Source: Mesorhizobium_B sp963522145 | Lineage (GTDB): Bacteria; Pseudomonadota; Alphaproteobacteria; Rhizobiales; Rhizobiaceae | Length of the DNA: 64,000 nt | Reading direction: 5' to 3' | NCBI GenBank assembly: GCA_963522145.1 | Contig: CAUQXI010000006.1 | Location: forward strand, 62,001 to 126,000 | In this document: positions 15,552 to 26,923 of the stretch, piece after piece | How positions within the stretch are numbered: the stretch's first letter is position 1 | How the letters are laid out: each line of letters opens with the position of its first letter | Made by a program: the position numbers and the translations under genes | Notes under the pieces: generated by a model | The model's database searches: none | The model's input: only the letters and a program-made list of their open reading frames with translations | What the model was told of the DNA's origin: nothing

Positions 15552-16921
15552 CAGTGACCGTCCGCTTCGCTCCATCGCCCACGGGCCGCATCCATATCGG
15601 AAATGCCCGCACCGCGCTGTTCAACTGGCTCTTTGCGCTCAAGCTTGGCGGGCGCTTCATCCAGCGCTTCGACGATACCGATCAGGCGCGCTCGACCCAG
15701 GCCTTTGCCGACAGCATCCTTTACGACCTCCATTGGCTCAACATCTTCCCGGATGCGATCGAATACCAGTCGCGGCGCACCGATGCCTATGACGCGGCCG
15801 TCCAGCGGCTGAAGGAAGCGGGCCTTCTCTATCCCTGCTACGAGACGGCGGAAGAGCTGGAGCTCAAGCGCAAGATCAGGCTGTCACGCAGGCTTCCGCC
15901 GGTTTACGGGCGCGAGGCGCTGAAACTCTCAGCGGACGAAAAGGCGGCGTTGGAGGCCGAAGGCCGGCAGCCGCACTGGCGCTTCCTGCTGCCGAACTTT
16001 GGGGCGGACCCGATGGAGCCGTCGCGTACCGAGACTGGCTGGATCGACCTCGTTCGCGGCGAGGAAGTGGTTGACCTTTCCTCCCTTTCAGACCCCGTGC
16101 TCGTTCGCGGCGATGGCAGCTATCTCTACACGCTGCCTTCCGTGATCGATGACATCGACATGGGCATCACCCATGTGATCAGGGGCGACGACCATGTCAC
16201 CAATACAGGCGTTCAGATCGCCTTGTTCCGCGCGCTTGGCGCCGAAGCGCCGGTTTTCGGCCACCACAACCTTCTGACGACCGTGAGCGGCGAGGGACTG
16301 TCCAAGCGCACAGGAGCGCTTTCGATCACGGCGCTGCGCGAGAGCGGGTTGGAGCCCATGGCGGTCGCATCGCTGGCCGTGCTGATCGGCACGGCCGAGC
16401 AGGTCACGGCGGAGCCGGACATGGCTTCGCTTGCCCACCGCTTCGAGCCGGAGGCCACGTCAAAGTCCGCGGCGAAGTTCGATCCCGCCGATCTCGATCT
16501 GCTCAACCGAACTCTGATCCACCAGATGCCGTTCGACGAGGCTGCCGTGCGCTTGCTCGCCCTCGGCATCTCGGGTCCGGAAGCCGAGCCGTTCTGGAAC
16601 GCGGTGCGCGGCAATCTTACGCGCCTCAGCGATGCCGCACGCTGGTGGCAGATCGTGCGGAATGGCCCGGAGCCGACTGACGAACTCAGCGGCGACGATC
16701 GGGAGTTCGCCCGAGAGGCCTTCGAGCTGCTCCCAAATGAGCCCTTCGATCGCAGCACGTGGAAGCACTGGACGGATGAGGTGAAGCAAGCGACGGGCCG
16801 CAAGGGCAAGGCGCTGTTCCTGCCGCTCCGGGTGGCGCTGACCGGCCTGTCCTCCGGCCCCGAGCTGGCCGATCTGCTTCCGCTTCTCGGCCGGGAGGGA
16901 GCCTTGGCCCGCCGTCCTTGA
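15548..16921 (+). CDS. gltX: glutamyl-tRNA synthetase
   Basis: A 457-residue class I aminoacyl-tRNA synthetase. The HIGH motif is in FAPSPTGRIHIGNART, the KMSKS-equivalent is GEGLSKRTG, and FIQRFDDTDQARS is typical of bacterial GluRS. Many alphaproteobacteria carry two GluRS copies; whether this one charges tRNA-Glu, tRNA-Gln or both cannot be told. It has only short sequence after the catalytic and stem-contact domains, consistent with the compact copy. Start ATG at 15548 overlaps the MFS stop. GatB (60298-61800), needed if tRNA-Gln is mischarged with Glu, is also in the window. Confidence 0.94.
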   Translation: MTVTVRFAPSPTGRIHIGNARTALFNWLFALKLGGRFIQRFDDTDQARSTQAFADSILYDLHWLNIFPDAIEYQSRRTDAYDAAVQRLKEAGLLYPCYETAEELELKRKIRLSRRLPPVYGREALKLSADEKAALEAEGRQPHWRFLLPNFGADPMEPSRTETGWIDLVRGEEVVDLSSLSDPVLVRGDGSYLYTLPSVIDDIDMGITHVIRGDDHVTNTGVQIALFRALGAEAPVFGHHNLLTTVSGEGLSKRTGALSITALRESGLEPMAVASLAVLIGTAEQVTAEPDMASLAHRFEPEATSKSAAKFDPADLDLLNRTLIHQMPFDEAAVRLLALGISGPEAEPFWNAVRGNLTRLSDAARWWQIVRNGPEPTDELSGDDREFAREAFELLPNEPFDRSTWKHWTDEVKQATGRKGKALFLPLRVALTGLSSGPELADLLPLLGREGALARRP

Positions 16922-16946
16922 GGATGGCGTGCGCGTCCTGGCGCGC

Positions 16947-19292
<2,346 letters not shown>

Positions 19293-19302
19293 TTCCCGCT
19301 CC

Positions 19303-20070
19303 TCAAAACGCGCCGGGGTAAAGCCCGCCATCCACGCGGATGTTCTGGCCGGTCATGTAGCCCGCATAGACCGAGCAGAGAAAGGCACAGATCTGCCCGA
19401 ACTCCTCGGCTGTGCCCAGGCGACGCGCCGGGATGTCGGATGCGAGCCGCTGCCGCTGCTCGTCCTCAGAGCCGGCTTCCGGCTTGAAGGCGCCGCGCAG
19501 CCGGTCGGTGTCGAGCTTGCCGGGCAGGAGGTTGTTGATCGTCACATTGCGGTGGGCGACGCTCTTCCCGATGCCGGACAGAAACGAAGTAAGGCCTGCG
19601 CGCGCGGCGGAGGAGAGATCAAGGCCCGGGATCGGCACATAAACGGAAAGCGAGGTGATGTTGACGATGCGGCCAAAACCGCGCTCCGCCATGCCGTCTA
19701 CCACCTGCCGCACGAGCTCAAAGGGCGTGACGAGGTTCTGCGTCACGCCTTCAAGAATCGCCTTGCGGTCAAGCTCGCGAAAGTCGCGTCGCGGTGGGCC
19801 GCCATTATTGTTGACGAGGATGTCGGGCTTCGGGCAGGCGGCAAGGAGCTGCTCCTGAACGGCCAAGTCGGACACGTCGCCGGCAACCTCCTGGACATCG
19901 ATGGGGAAGCGGTCGCGCAGGTTTTTCGCCGTTGCGGACAGCGCGGACGGGTCGCGCCCGTTCAGCACGAGGTCGCAGCCTGCTTCGGCCAGAGCAATTG
20001 CGCAACCGCGTCCAAGCCCACGACTCGAGGCGCAAATGACTGCGGCTTTTCCCTTCAGGCCAAGATCCAT
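19303..20070 (-). CDS. SDR-fold protein lacking the usual catalytic pair
   Basis: A 255-residue short-chain dehydrogenase fold from the ATG at 20070, preceded by GGAGGAG. The nucleotide motif is AAVICASSRGLGRG and DILVNNNGGPP is the NNAG region. Where classical SDRs have YxxxK, this one reads LSSAARAGLTSF, so the Tyr and Lys are replaced by Ser and Arg. This fits the BKR-like SDR subgroup known for imperfect NAD-binding and active-site motifs. Activity cannot be assumed. The family may bind a nucleotide without classical reduction. It is upstream of maeB in the same operon. Confidence 0.9.
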   Translation of the reverse strand: MDLGLKGKAAVICASSRGLGRGCAIALAEAGCDLVLNGRDPSALSATAKNLRDRFPIDVQEVAGDVSDLAVQEQLLAACPKPDILVNNNGGPPRRDFRELDRKAILEGVTQNLVTPFELVRQVVDGMAERGFGRIVNITSLSVYVPIPGLDLSSAARAGLTSFLSGIGKSVAHRNVTINNLLPGKLDTDRLRGAFKPEAGSEDEQRQRLASDIPARRLGTAEEFGQICAFLCSVYAGYMTGQNIRVDGGLYPGAF

Positions 20071-20220
20071 GCAGCGCTCCTCCCTCTGCGCGCCTGCCAT
20101 AACGCGGCCTCGCCACTTCGGGCAACCGCCGGAATTGCATGGCTGGAGGCTGCGCAATTCGTTTGGAGCGGCCGACGCTTTGCGGCAAAGGGCGCTGCAA
20201 CGCTCAGCGCGCGATCCTTC

Positions 20221-21447
20221 ATGAACACCGTTCCCTTCATCGAGCTTCCTTTAGACAAGCCGCGTTTGTTCGAACTGCGGATGGGGCTGATCTTTGCCGC
20301 GCTGATCCTGCCCATGGGAATCCTGATCCCCTTCTTCCCCGTCTGGCTGGACGGGCTTGGCTTTTCCCCTGCCTCCATCGCGCTGATCCTGTCTGGGCAG
20401 ATGTTCCTTCGGGTGGTGACGACCCCGATTCTGTCGACCTTCGCCGATCGGCGGCCCGATCGCGCACCCGTGCTTATCTGCGCCACTGCCGGCGCCTTGC
20501 TGTTTTCGCTCGGCTATCTTCTGTCGCGCGATTACGCGGTGGTGATGCTGGTGTCTCTGGCGCTCGCAGTGGCACAGCCGCTGCATATCACGCTGAGCGA
20601 CGCACTTGCGGTGACCGGCGTCAGGCGCTTCGGTGCGGAATACTCGCGGATGCGCGTTTGGGGATCGGTCGCCTATCTCTTCGCAAATGTCATCGGGGGC
20701 ATGATCCTAGCACGCTCGGGTGCCGGCATCATGCCCTGGCTCTATGCCGGCAGTCTGGCGCTGGCCTTTGTCGTTTCCCTGTCCGCGCCGCGTTTCGGCT
20801 CGCACGGCCGGTTGCGGGACAGCGCTGGCGGGACAGGCTCCGGAAGCATCATGCGCCCCTACCTCATCCTTTATATCGCAGCGGTGGGCGCGCTTCAGGC
20901 GAGCCACGCTTTCTTGTATGGCTTCGCTTCCATCTACTGGCGGTCGCTCGAAATCTCCGACAGTCTGATCGGCATCTTCTGGGCGGTCGGTACCGGTGCC
21001 GAGGTCCTGATCTTCGCCGTCTTTCCCTGGTTCTTTTCGCGCGTTCCGGCTCCGCTCGTCATTGTTCTGGCGGGCGTGGTCGGCGTGGGCCGCTGGCTTT
21101 TGTTTCCAGTGATTGCGCCGCTCGGGCTCGGCGTCCTGGCCTTTCTGCCGGTGCAGGCTTTGCATGCGTTTTCAACGGGCCTCCTGATCATCGGGCTCCA
21201 GAAGATGATCGCCGAGACCGTTCCCGAGGCGCAGACTGGCCGCGCGCAGGGTATCGCCTATTTCGCGAATACCCTCAGCATGGGGCTGACGACGCTCGCC
21301 TCGGGCGCGCTTTACCAGCATCTCGGTGCGCGCGGCTTCTGGGCCATGGGCGTGGTCGCGCTCCTCGGCACCGCGCTGGCGTTCGCGGCATGGCGCATTC
21401 AGCCCCAAAGGGACGGAGAAGGGTGCCAGACGAGGGAGCCTTCATAG
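20221..21447 (+). CDS. MFS transporter (PPP/HcaT-like)
   Basis: A 408-residue carrier with 12 predicted membrane helices. It begins MNTVPFIELPLDKPRLFEL and has PILSTFADRRPDRAPVLI, a variant MFS loop, with a second-half motif LGARGFWAMGVVA. The sequence style resembles the MFS_1-like/3-phenylpropionate (HcaT) group. The frame is open far upstream, but the ATG at 20221 starts the first family-like sequence. The 3' end overlaps the convergent dipeptide epimerase gene by 49 bases. A role in uptake of peptides or their products is a possible inference. Confidence 0.85.
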   Translation: MNTVPFIELPLDKPRLFELRMGLIFAALILPMGILIPFFPVWLDGLGFSPASIALILSGQMFLRVVTTPILSTFADRRPDRAPVLICATAGALLFSLGYLLSRDYAVVMLVSLALAVAQPLHITLSDALAVTGVRRFGAEYSRMRVWGSVAYLFANVIGGMILARSGAGIMPWLYAGSLALAFVVSLSAPRFGSHGRLRDSAGGTGSGSIMRPYLILYIAAVGALQASHAFLYGFASIYWRSLEISDSLIGIFWAVGTGAEVLIFAVFPWFFSRVPAPLVIVLAGVVGVGRWLLFPVIAPLGLGVLAFLPVQALHAFSTGLLIIGLQKMIAETVPEAQTGRAQGIAYFANTLSMGLTTLASGALYQHLGARGFWAMGVVALLGTALAFAAWRIQPQRDGEGCQTREPS

Positions 21448-22382
21448 CGCAGGCCCGGCTCGCGATCTCGAGCGAGAAGCAGCGGGCCATCGAGGTCCAC
21501 GAAGTCGGCACCCTGCGCCAGCAGCATTGCCGGCGCCATGCCGAGCGAGGTGCCGACCATGCAGCCGACCATGATCTTGAGCCCCAATGCTTCCGCTTCG
21601 ATCCGGAGCTTGAGCGAAGCGGTAAGCCCGCCGGTCTTGTCGAGCTTGATGTTCACGGCGTCGTAGAGCCCGGCAAGTCGGTCGAGATCGCCCACGCCAT
21701 GGACGCTTTCGTCCGCGCAGATCGGGACGGGATGCGCGATCCGGCCCAGGAGCGTATCCGCGCCGGCCGGCAGGGGCTGTTCCACCAGAGCCACGCCCAG
21801 CCGCGCCGCGCAGGCAAGGTTGTCTTCGAGGACGGCTTCGTTCCAGCCCTCATTGGCGTCAACAATGATCCGGCTCTGCGGAGCGGCTTGCGCCACGGCT
21901 TCCATCCGCTCCCTGTCTCCATCGGTGCCGAGCTTGATCTTGAGGAGAGGCCGATGAGCGTTACGACCGGCGTCGACGCCCATCGCTTCCGGTGTTCCGA
22001 GCGAAAGCGTGAAAGCTGTCGTGAGCGGCTGCGGCGCGGCGGTGCCGAGCAACTGCCAAACGGGAGCGCCCGCCTGCTTTGCTTCGAGGTCCCACAGGGC
22101 GCAGTCCACCGCGTTGCGCGCCGCGCCTTCAGGCAAGAGCTCCAGCAAATCCGTGCGGCCTCCGCCCGCTTCAAGAAAGGTGCGGATGCTTTCGATGGCG
22201 TCCACGACGCCCTCGATGCTTTCTCCATACCGGGCATAGGGTACGCATTCACCCCGCCCTGCGAGTTTGCCGTCGCGCAGGGTGCAGGTCACCACCTTCG
22301 CCTCGGTTTTCGAGCCGCGCGAGATGGTGAAGCTTCCGCTGATCGGAAACGCCTCCGGCTCAACCTGCAACTCGCGCGGCAT
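21399..22382 (-). CDS. L-Ala-D/L-Glu (dipeptide) epimerase, enolase superfamily
   Basis: A 327-residue enolase-superfamily protein of the muconate-lactonizing subgroup. The acid/base and metal residues are visible in order: LKIKLG (KxK), VDANEGWN, LVEQPLP, CADESVHG and NIKLDKTGG. The C-terminal GCMVGTSLGMAPAMLLA and VDLDGPLLLARD are typical of dipeptide epimerases. It would convert L-Ala-D-Glu from murein to L-Ala-L-Glu for degradation. It faces the MFS gene and overlaps it by 49 bases. The exact dipeptide preference is unknown. Confidence 0.9.
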   Translation of the reverse strand: MPRELQVEPEAFPISGSFTISRGSKTEAKVVTCTLRDGKLAGRGECVPYARYGESIEGVVDAIESIRTFLEAGGGRTDLLELLPEGAARNAVDCALWDLEAKQAGAPVWQLLGTAAPQPLTTAFTLSLGTPEAMGVDAGRNAHRPLLKIKLGTDGDRERMEAVAQAAPQSRIIVDANEGWNEAVLEDNLACAARLGVALVEQPLPAGADTLLGRIAHPVPICADESVHGVGDLDRLAGLYDAVNIKLDKTGGLTASLKLRIEAEALGLKIMVGCMVGTSLGMAPAMLLAQGADFVDLDGPLLLARDREPGLRYEGSLVWHPSPSLWG

Positions 22383-22481
22383 CGGTGGCCCTCATCTGTA
22401 AGCCGGCATGCGGCATCGGCTTCGAGTGACAGGGCGCTTCCGGCAGGTTAAGACAACCCGTTCAAGACCCTGGTTCCCTTC

Positions 22482-23693
22482 ATGTTGACGATCGACGATC
22501 AAGACGCAAGCCGGCCTGAAGCTGCTCCCGGCGCTGGCGGCGTGGCCAAGCCCAGTGCCGACATCCAGCCGCGCGTCGACAGGCGCGAGGAGGACGGCAG
22601 GCTGCGCGTTGCGCTTTCCGGCATCTGGACCACGCGAACGATCGGCATGGTCGATGCCGAGATGCGGCAACTGGCACAGGATGCAGCGCAAGCGGTCGAG
22701 ATCGACCTGTCCGATGTGTCGAAGATGGACACGGCCGGCGCATGGGTGGTTGAACGGCTGGTCGCCACGCTGAGCGAGAAGGGTGTCGATGCTTCCGTCA
22801 GCGGCGGCAGCGAGTCCGTTTCCACCCTGCTCGACGCTGTCGGCGAGTCCGCACACCGCCCGGATGAGCCGCCTCCCACCGACACGCGCAACGTGGTCGT
22901 GCGCACGTTGGAAGGCATCGGCCGGGGCGTCTACGACATGCGCGATGATGGCGCAGCGGCCATGAACGTGCTCGGCGCGACGATCGCCGGCGCGCAGTCC
23001 AAGGCGGGCAGGGGCCACGCGGTCAACATCACCGCCATCGTCCATCACATGGACAAGATGGGTGTCGGCGCGATCCCCGTCGTGGCGCTGATGTCGGCGA
23101 TCGTGGGCGCCATCATCGCCCAGCAGGGTGCATTTCAGCTGCGCTATTTTGGTGCTGAAATCTTTGTTGTCGATCTGGTCGGCATCCTGGTCTGGCGCGA
23201 GCTCGGCGTGTTGATGACGGCGATCATGATCGCCGGTCGTTCGGGCAGCGCGATCACGGCAGAGATCGGCTCCATGAAGATGCGCGAGGAGGTCGACGCG
23301 CTGAAGGTCATCGGCCTCAATCCGGTCGGCGTGCTCGTCTTTCCTCGGCTCGTGGCTCTCGTAATCGCGGTGCCGTGCCTCACCATCGCGGCGAATTTCG
23401 CGGCGCTCGGGGGCGCCATCGTGGTCACCTACTTCTATTCGGGCATATCGCCGGAAACCTTCATCGACCGGATGCGCTCCACCATCGACGTGAGCACGGT
23501 CTTCGCCGGCCTCATCAAGGCGCCGTTCATGGCGCTGATCATCGGCACCATCGCGTCGGTGGAGGGCATGAAAGTCGGCGGCAGCGCCGAATCGCTCGGC
23601 GCACGGGTGACCGCATCCGTGGTGAAGTCGATCTTCGTGGTGGTGATCGTGGACGGCTTCTTCGCCATCTTCTATGCGGCGATCAATTTCTGA
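22482..23693 (+). CDS. MlaE-type ABC permease with N-terminal STAS domain
   Basis: A 403-residue permease. Residues about 30-125 form a STAS domain (VEIDLSDVSKMDTAGAWVVE) fused to the MlaE permease from about residue 150. Characteristic strings are IPVVALMSAIVGAIIA, VGILVWRELGVLMTAI and EEVDALKVIGLNP. In E. coli the STAS protein MlaB is a separate subunit, so the fusion replaces it. It moves phospholipids between the inner membrane and the periplasmic MCE protein. Start is the ATG at 22482. It heads a four-gene operon. Confidence 0.95.
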   Translation: MLTIDDQDASRPEAAPGAGGVAKPSADIQPRVDRREEDGRLRVALSGIWTTRTIGMVDAEMRQLAQDAAQAVEIDLSDVSKMDTAGAWVVERLVATLSEKGVDASVSGGSESVSTLLDAVGESAHRPDEPPPTDTRNVVVRTLEGIGRGVYDMRDDGAAAMNVLGATIAGAQSKAGRGHAVNITAIVHHMDKMGVGAIPVVALMSAIVGAIIAQQGAFQLRYFGAEIFVVDLVGILVWRELGVLMTAIMIAGRSGSAITAEIGSMKMREEVDALKVIGLNPVGVLVFPRLVALVIAVPCLTIAANFAALGGAIVVTYFYSGISPETFIDRMRSTIDVSTVFAGLIKAPFMALIIGTIASVEGMKVGGSAESLGARVTASVVKSIFVVVIVDGFFAIFYAAINF

Positions 23694-24535
23694 TGGCGGA
23701 CGGAATGGCACAAGCGCCGGATCACCACGCGCCTGCGACCGAGAATGATCCCGAAGAGATCATCATCGAAGCGCGGGGCGTGACGGTCGCCTTCAACGGT
23801 AAGACGGTTCTCGAAGACCTCGACCTCGACATCCGACGCGGCGAGATCCTCGGCTTCGTCGGCCCATCCGGGGCGGGCAAGTCGGTGCTGCTTCGCACCA
23901 TTCTCGGCCTCAACCAGAAGCAGTCCGGCACGGTGAAGATTTTCGGCACCGATCTCGACGATGCGACCGGCGAGGAAAAAACGCGCGTCGACATGCGCAT
24001 GGGCGTTCTCTTCCAGCACGGTGCTCTCTTTTCCGCGCTGTCGGTGATGGAGAACATCCAGGTACCGATGCGGGAATATCTCGATCTTCCCAAGGCGCTG
24101 ATGGATGAGCTGGCCATTCTCAAGATCGAACTGGTCGGCTTGAAGCGTGATGCGGCGTACAAGTTTCCATCCGAGCTTTCGGGCGGCATGATCAAGCGCG
24201 CCGCGCTTGCTCGGGCACTGGCGCTCGATCCCGATGTGGTGTTTCTCGATGAGCCGACCTCCGGCCTCGATCCGATCGGCGCATCCGAGTTCGACGAACT
24301 CGTCGCCAAGCTGCGCGACACGATGGGGCTGACCGTTTACATGGTGACGCACGACCTCGACAGCCTGTTCTCCGTTTGCGACCGTATCGCGGTGCTCGGC
24401 AAGAAGAAGGTAATGGTCGAAGGCACGGTGGAAGAGATGCTCAAGAGCGAAGAGCCTTGGGTGAAGAATTATTTCCGAGGCAAACGCGCGCGTCAGCTCG
24501 ACCTGTCTGCGCGCAACGCGCTCGAAGAAGCGTGA
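23693..24535 (+). CDS. MlaF-type ABC ATPase
   Basis: A 280-residue ATPase. Walker A is GPSGAGKSVLLR, the signature is LSGGMIKRAALARAL (M replaces the usual Q), Walker B is VVFLDEPTSGLDP and the switch His is in MVTHDLDSL. These match MlaF/Ttg2A of lipid transport systems. The ATG overlaps the MlaE stop (TGATG at 23691-23695). Together with the STAS-MlaE permease and MlaD it forms the inner-membrane complex. Confidence 0.95.
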   Translation: MADGMAQAPDHHAPATENDPEEIIIEARGVTVAFNGKTVLEDLDLDIRRGEILGFVGPSGAGKSVLLRTILGLNQKQSGTVKIFGTDLDDATGEEKTRVDMRMGVLFQHGALFSALSVMENIQVPMREYLDLPKALMDELAILKIELVGLKRDAAYKFPSELSGGMIKRAALARALALDPDVVFLDEPTSGLDPIGASEFDELVAKLRDTMGLTVYMVTHDLDSLFSVCDRIAVLGKKKVMVEGTVEEMLKSEEPWVKNYFRGKRARQLDLSARNALEEA

Positions 24536-24545
24536 GGCGGAGCGG

Positions 24546-26051
24546 ATGGAAACCAAGGCCAATTATGTCGTGGTCGGCATCTTCACGGTGCTTGCCGTGC
24601 TTGCCGCCTTCGGCTTCGTTTACTGGACGGCGGCCTGGGGGGATCGGGGTGAAACGGCGATCCTTCGGGTGCGCATTCCCGGCTCTGCGTCCGGTCTGGG
24701 CCGAGGCAGCGCAGTTCTCTTCAACGGCGTGAAGGTCGGCGATGTTCAGCGCGTCTTCATCGACGTCCAGAATCCCAGCGCTGCCATCGCCGATACCGTG
24801 GTCGACCGGCTGACGCCGATCACCCAGTCCACGCAAGCGGATATCGGCCTCGCAGGCCTGACGGGCCAGGCAAATATCGAGCTCAAGGGCGGCAATCTCA
24901 AAGAAAAGAACCTGTTCGATGCGGCGGAGTCGGAAGGGCATGTCGCTGAGATCACGGCGGACCCTTCGGCGGTGACCAACCTTTTGCAACAGGCGCAGGA
25001 CATCTTCGAGCGCGCTAATAAGACCGTTGCCGAGCTTGAAACCTTCACGACCGATGCGCGCGGTCCGTTGACCCAAACCGTGCGGAATGTGGAGACCTTC
25101 TCCGGTGCGCTCGCGCGCAATGCGGCCGGCATCGACACATTCCTGGCGAGCGTCGCGTCGCTCTCCGACGAACTCGCCGGCGTTTCGGGCAAGCTCGACG
25201 GTACGCTCCAAGCTGCCGAGGGGCTGCTTCGTTCGGTCGATCCGGCCAAGGTGCAGGCCGTGGTCAGCAATGTCGAAGGCATCACCGCTGACCTCAAGCG
25301 GACAAGCTCCAGCCTGGACCGCGTGGTGGCGAATGTGGACACAGCGCTATCGGCCTACTCCACGCTCGCCCTGAACGGGCAGACCGCGGTCGGCAAGGTC
25401 AACGACATCCTTGACAGCGTGGATCGCGAGCAGGTGCGTAACTCGATCGCCAATATCGAGCAGGCGAGCCAGACGGCGAATGCGGCGCTTGTCACCCTGC
25501 GTGATGTGAGCCAGGCCGTGTCGAACGCGGTCGCCGATGTTCAGAAGGTGACACGCACCGTCGGCGGGCGATCGGAGGAGATCAACCAGGCCATCGCTGA
25601 TGCGAGCCAGCTTGCCGGCCGTCTCAACGCGGCCTCCGTGCGCGTGGACGGCATCCTCCAGAAGGTGGACAGCCTCATCGGCTCGCAGGAAGCCGAGGGA
25701 CTGATTGCCGATGCAGGGGCGACTTTCCGTTCTTTCCGGCAGACGGCCGATTCGCTCAACAAGCTCGTCAGCTCGCGGGAGGCGCAGACGCTCGCAGCGA
25801 CCGCCGACCAGACGCTGCGCTCATTCCGGCAGGTGGCTGAAACGGTCAACGGCCGGATCGGGCCGATCGCGGAGGGGTTGACCCGCTTCTCCGGCCAGGG
25901 ACTGCAGGGCGTGCAGGACCTCGTGCGGACCGGTCAGGAGTCGATCACCCGCATCGAACGCGCCATCACCGATATCGAGCGCAATCCTCAGCGCATCCTC
26001 TCAGGTGGTGCAGGAGAGGTACGCCGCTACGACGGTCGTGCGCGCCGCTAG
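24546..26051 (+). CDS. MlaD-like MCE-domain protein
   Basis: A 501-residue protein. Residues about 8-27 form one membrane helix (VVVGIFTVLAVLAAFGFVYW), residues about 38-115 the MCE domain (SGLGRGSAVLFNGVKVGDV), and the rest is a long alpha-helical stretch with repeated short heptad-like blocks. It is therefore much longer than E. coli MlaD (about 183 residues) and closer to the long-helix MCE proteins of alphaproteobacteria and mycobacteria. The long helices could form a channel or bridge in the periplasm (inference). It lies 10 bases after mlaF. Confidence 0.93.
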   Translation: METKANYVVVGIFTVLAVLAAFGFVYWTAAWGDRGETAILRVRIPGSASGLGRGSAVLFNGVKVGDVQRVFIDVQNPSAAIADTVVDRLTPITQSTQADIGLAGLTGQANIELKGGNLKEKNLFDAAESEGHVAEITADPSAVTNLLQQAQDIFERANKTVAELETFTTDARGPLTQTVRNVETFSGALARNAAGIDTFLASVASLSDELAGVSGKLDGTLQAAEGLLRSVDPAKVQAVVSNVEGITADLKRTSSSLDRVVANVDTALSAYSTLALNGQTAVGKVNDILDSVDREQVRNSIANIEQASQTANAALVTLRDVSQAVSNAVADVQKVTRTVGGRSEEINQAIADASQLAGRLNAASVRVDGILQKVDSLIGSQEAEGLIADAGATFRSFRQTADSLNKLVSSREAQTLAATADQTLRSFRQVAETVNGRIGPIAEGLTRFSGQGLQGVQDLVRTGQESITRIERAITDIERNPQRILSGGAGEVRRYDGRARR

Positions 26052-26131
26052 TTCTCGCCGTTGACATCTCGAGAAACGCACCCCTAAGAACGATCGCAGG
26101 GGTTTACACAGGCTTTGTCCGAGGTTTGCGC

Positions 26132-26728
26132 GTGAGATTTGGAAAGTCCTCGGCGGGAGCGCTGGTTTTTGCCTGCCTGCTTTCGGGCTGCGCTGCCTTG
26201 GGCGGCGGGCCTGCCCCACTCGATACGTTTGAGCTGACTGCGCCAACCGCGCCCGCGCGCGCGGCGCGTGGACGGACACAGATTTTGGTGGCGGAACCCT
26301 CCGCGCTGAAGGCGCTCGACAGCGAGAATATCGTGATCGCGCCTGCTCCCGGCGCCATCGAGTATCTCGGCGGCGCCCAGTGGGCGGACCGGCTGCCCCG
26401 TATCGTGCAGGTGCGGCTTGCCGAAACGTTCCAGAAGGCCAGCGGCTTCGGCGGCGTCGGCCGTCCGGGCGAAGGTCTTGCCATCGATTATCAGGTGATC
26501 GTCGAGATCAGGGCATTCGAGATCGTGGCGAGCAGCGGCCAGGCAGCCTCGGTGAAGCTTTTCGTGAAGCTTCTCAACGACAAGAACGGCACCGTCCGCG
26601 CGACGCGTGAGTTCACTGCGCGGTCCGCGGTTTCAGGCGCCGGCAACGCCGCCTATGTCGCTGCGCTCGATCGTGCCTTCGGCTCGGCCGCGCTCGATAT
26701 CGTGGACTGGACGCGCGACCGCATCTGA
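26132..26728 (+). CDS. ABC-type transport auxiliary lipoprotein (PqiC-like)
   Basis: A 198-residue lipoprotein from GTG 26132 (GAGG at 26121; an upstream TTG is less well placed). The lipobox is LLSGC. The remainder, with LDTFELTAPTAPA, RTQILVAEPSALKALDS and QWADRLPRIVQVRLAET, matches the auxiliary component of MCE systems (COG3218). Such proteins anchor at the outer membrane and assist the lipid ABC system, like PqiC. It follows MlaD by 80 bases and is probably the last gene of the operon. Confidence 0.9.
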   Translation: MRFGKSSAGALVFACLLSGCAALGGGPAPLDTFELTAPTAPARAARGRTQILVAEPSALKALDSENIVIAPAPGAIEYLGGAQWADRLPRIVQVRLAETFQKASGFGGVGRPGEGLAIDYQVIVEIRAFEIVASSGQAASVKLFVKLLNDKNGTVRATREFTARSAVSGAGNAAYVAALDRAFGSAALDIVDWTRDRI

Positions 26729-26872
26729 GTATCGCGCCCGCCCTGCATCTTGGTCTATCCGCCGTGTAAGTGCTGGTTCAGCAGCTATGCCGCCGGTTAG
26801 ATAACGAGTCAGGTCGAGCATTTCCGATCAGTCGATCACCCAGACAAACACGCCCGATGAGGCGGAATGAAA

Positions 26873-26907
26873 AAGCGGGGCGCCTTGGCGCCCCGCTTGT
26901 TTTTTTC
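26873..26907. terminator. bidirectional intrinsic terminator
   Basis: AAGCGGGGCGCC and GGCGCCCCGCTT form a 12-base-pair stem (26873-26898). A run of seven Ts follows on the plus strand and A-rich sequence precedes it for the minus strand. It sits between the convergent Mla lipoprotein gene and the giant minus-strand gene and can serve both. Confidence 0.9.
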
Positions 26908-26923
26908 GCTAGATTCGGATCGC

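Noticed and set aside
22392..23711. 439-residue open frame on the minus strand opposite MlaE
   Set aside because: It mirrors the permease gene, with His/Asp-rich shadow composition and no domain.
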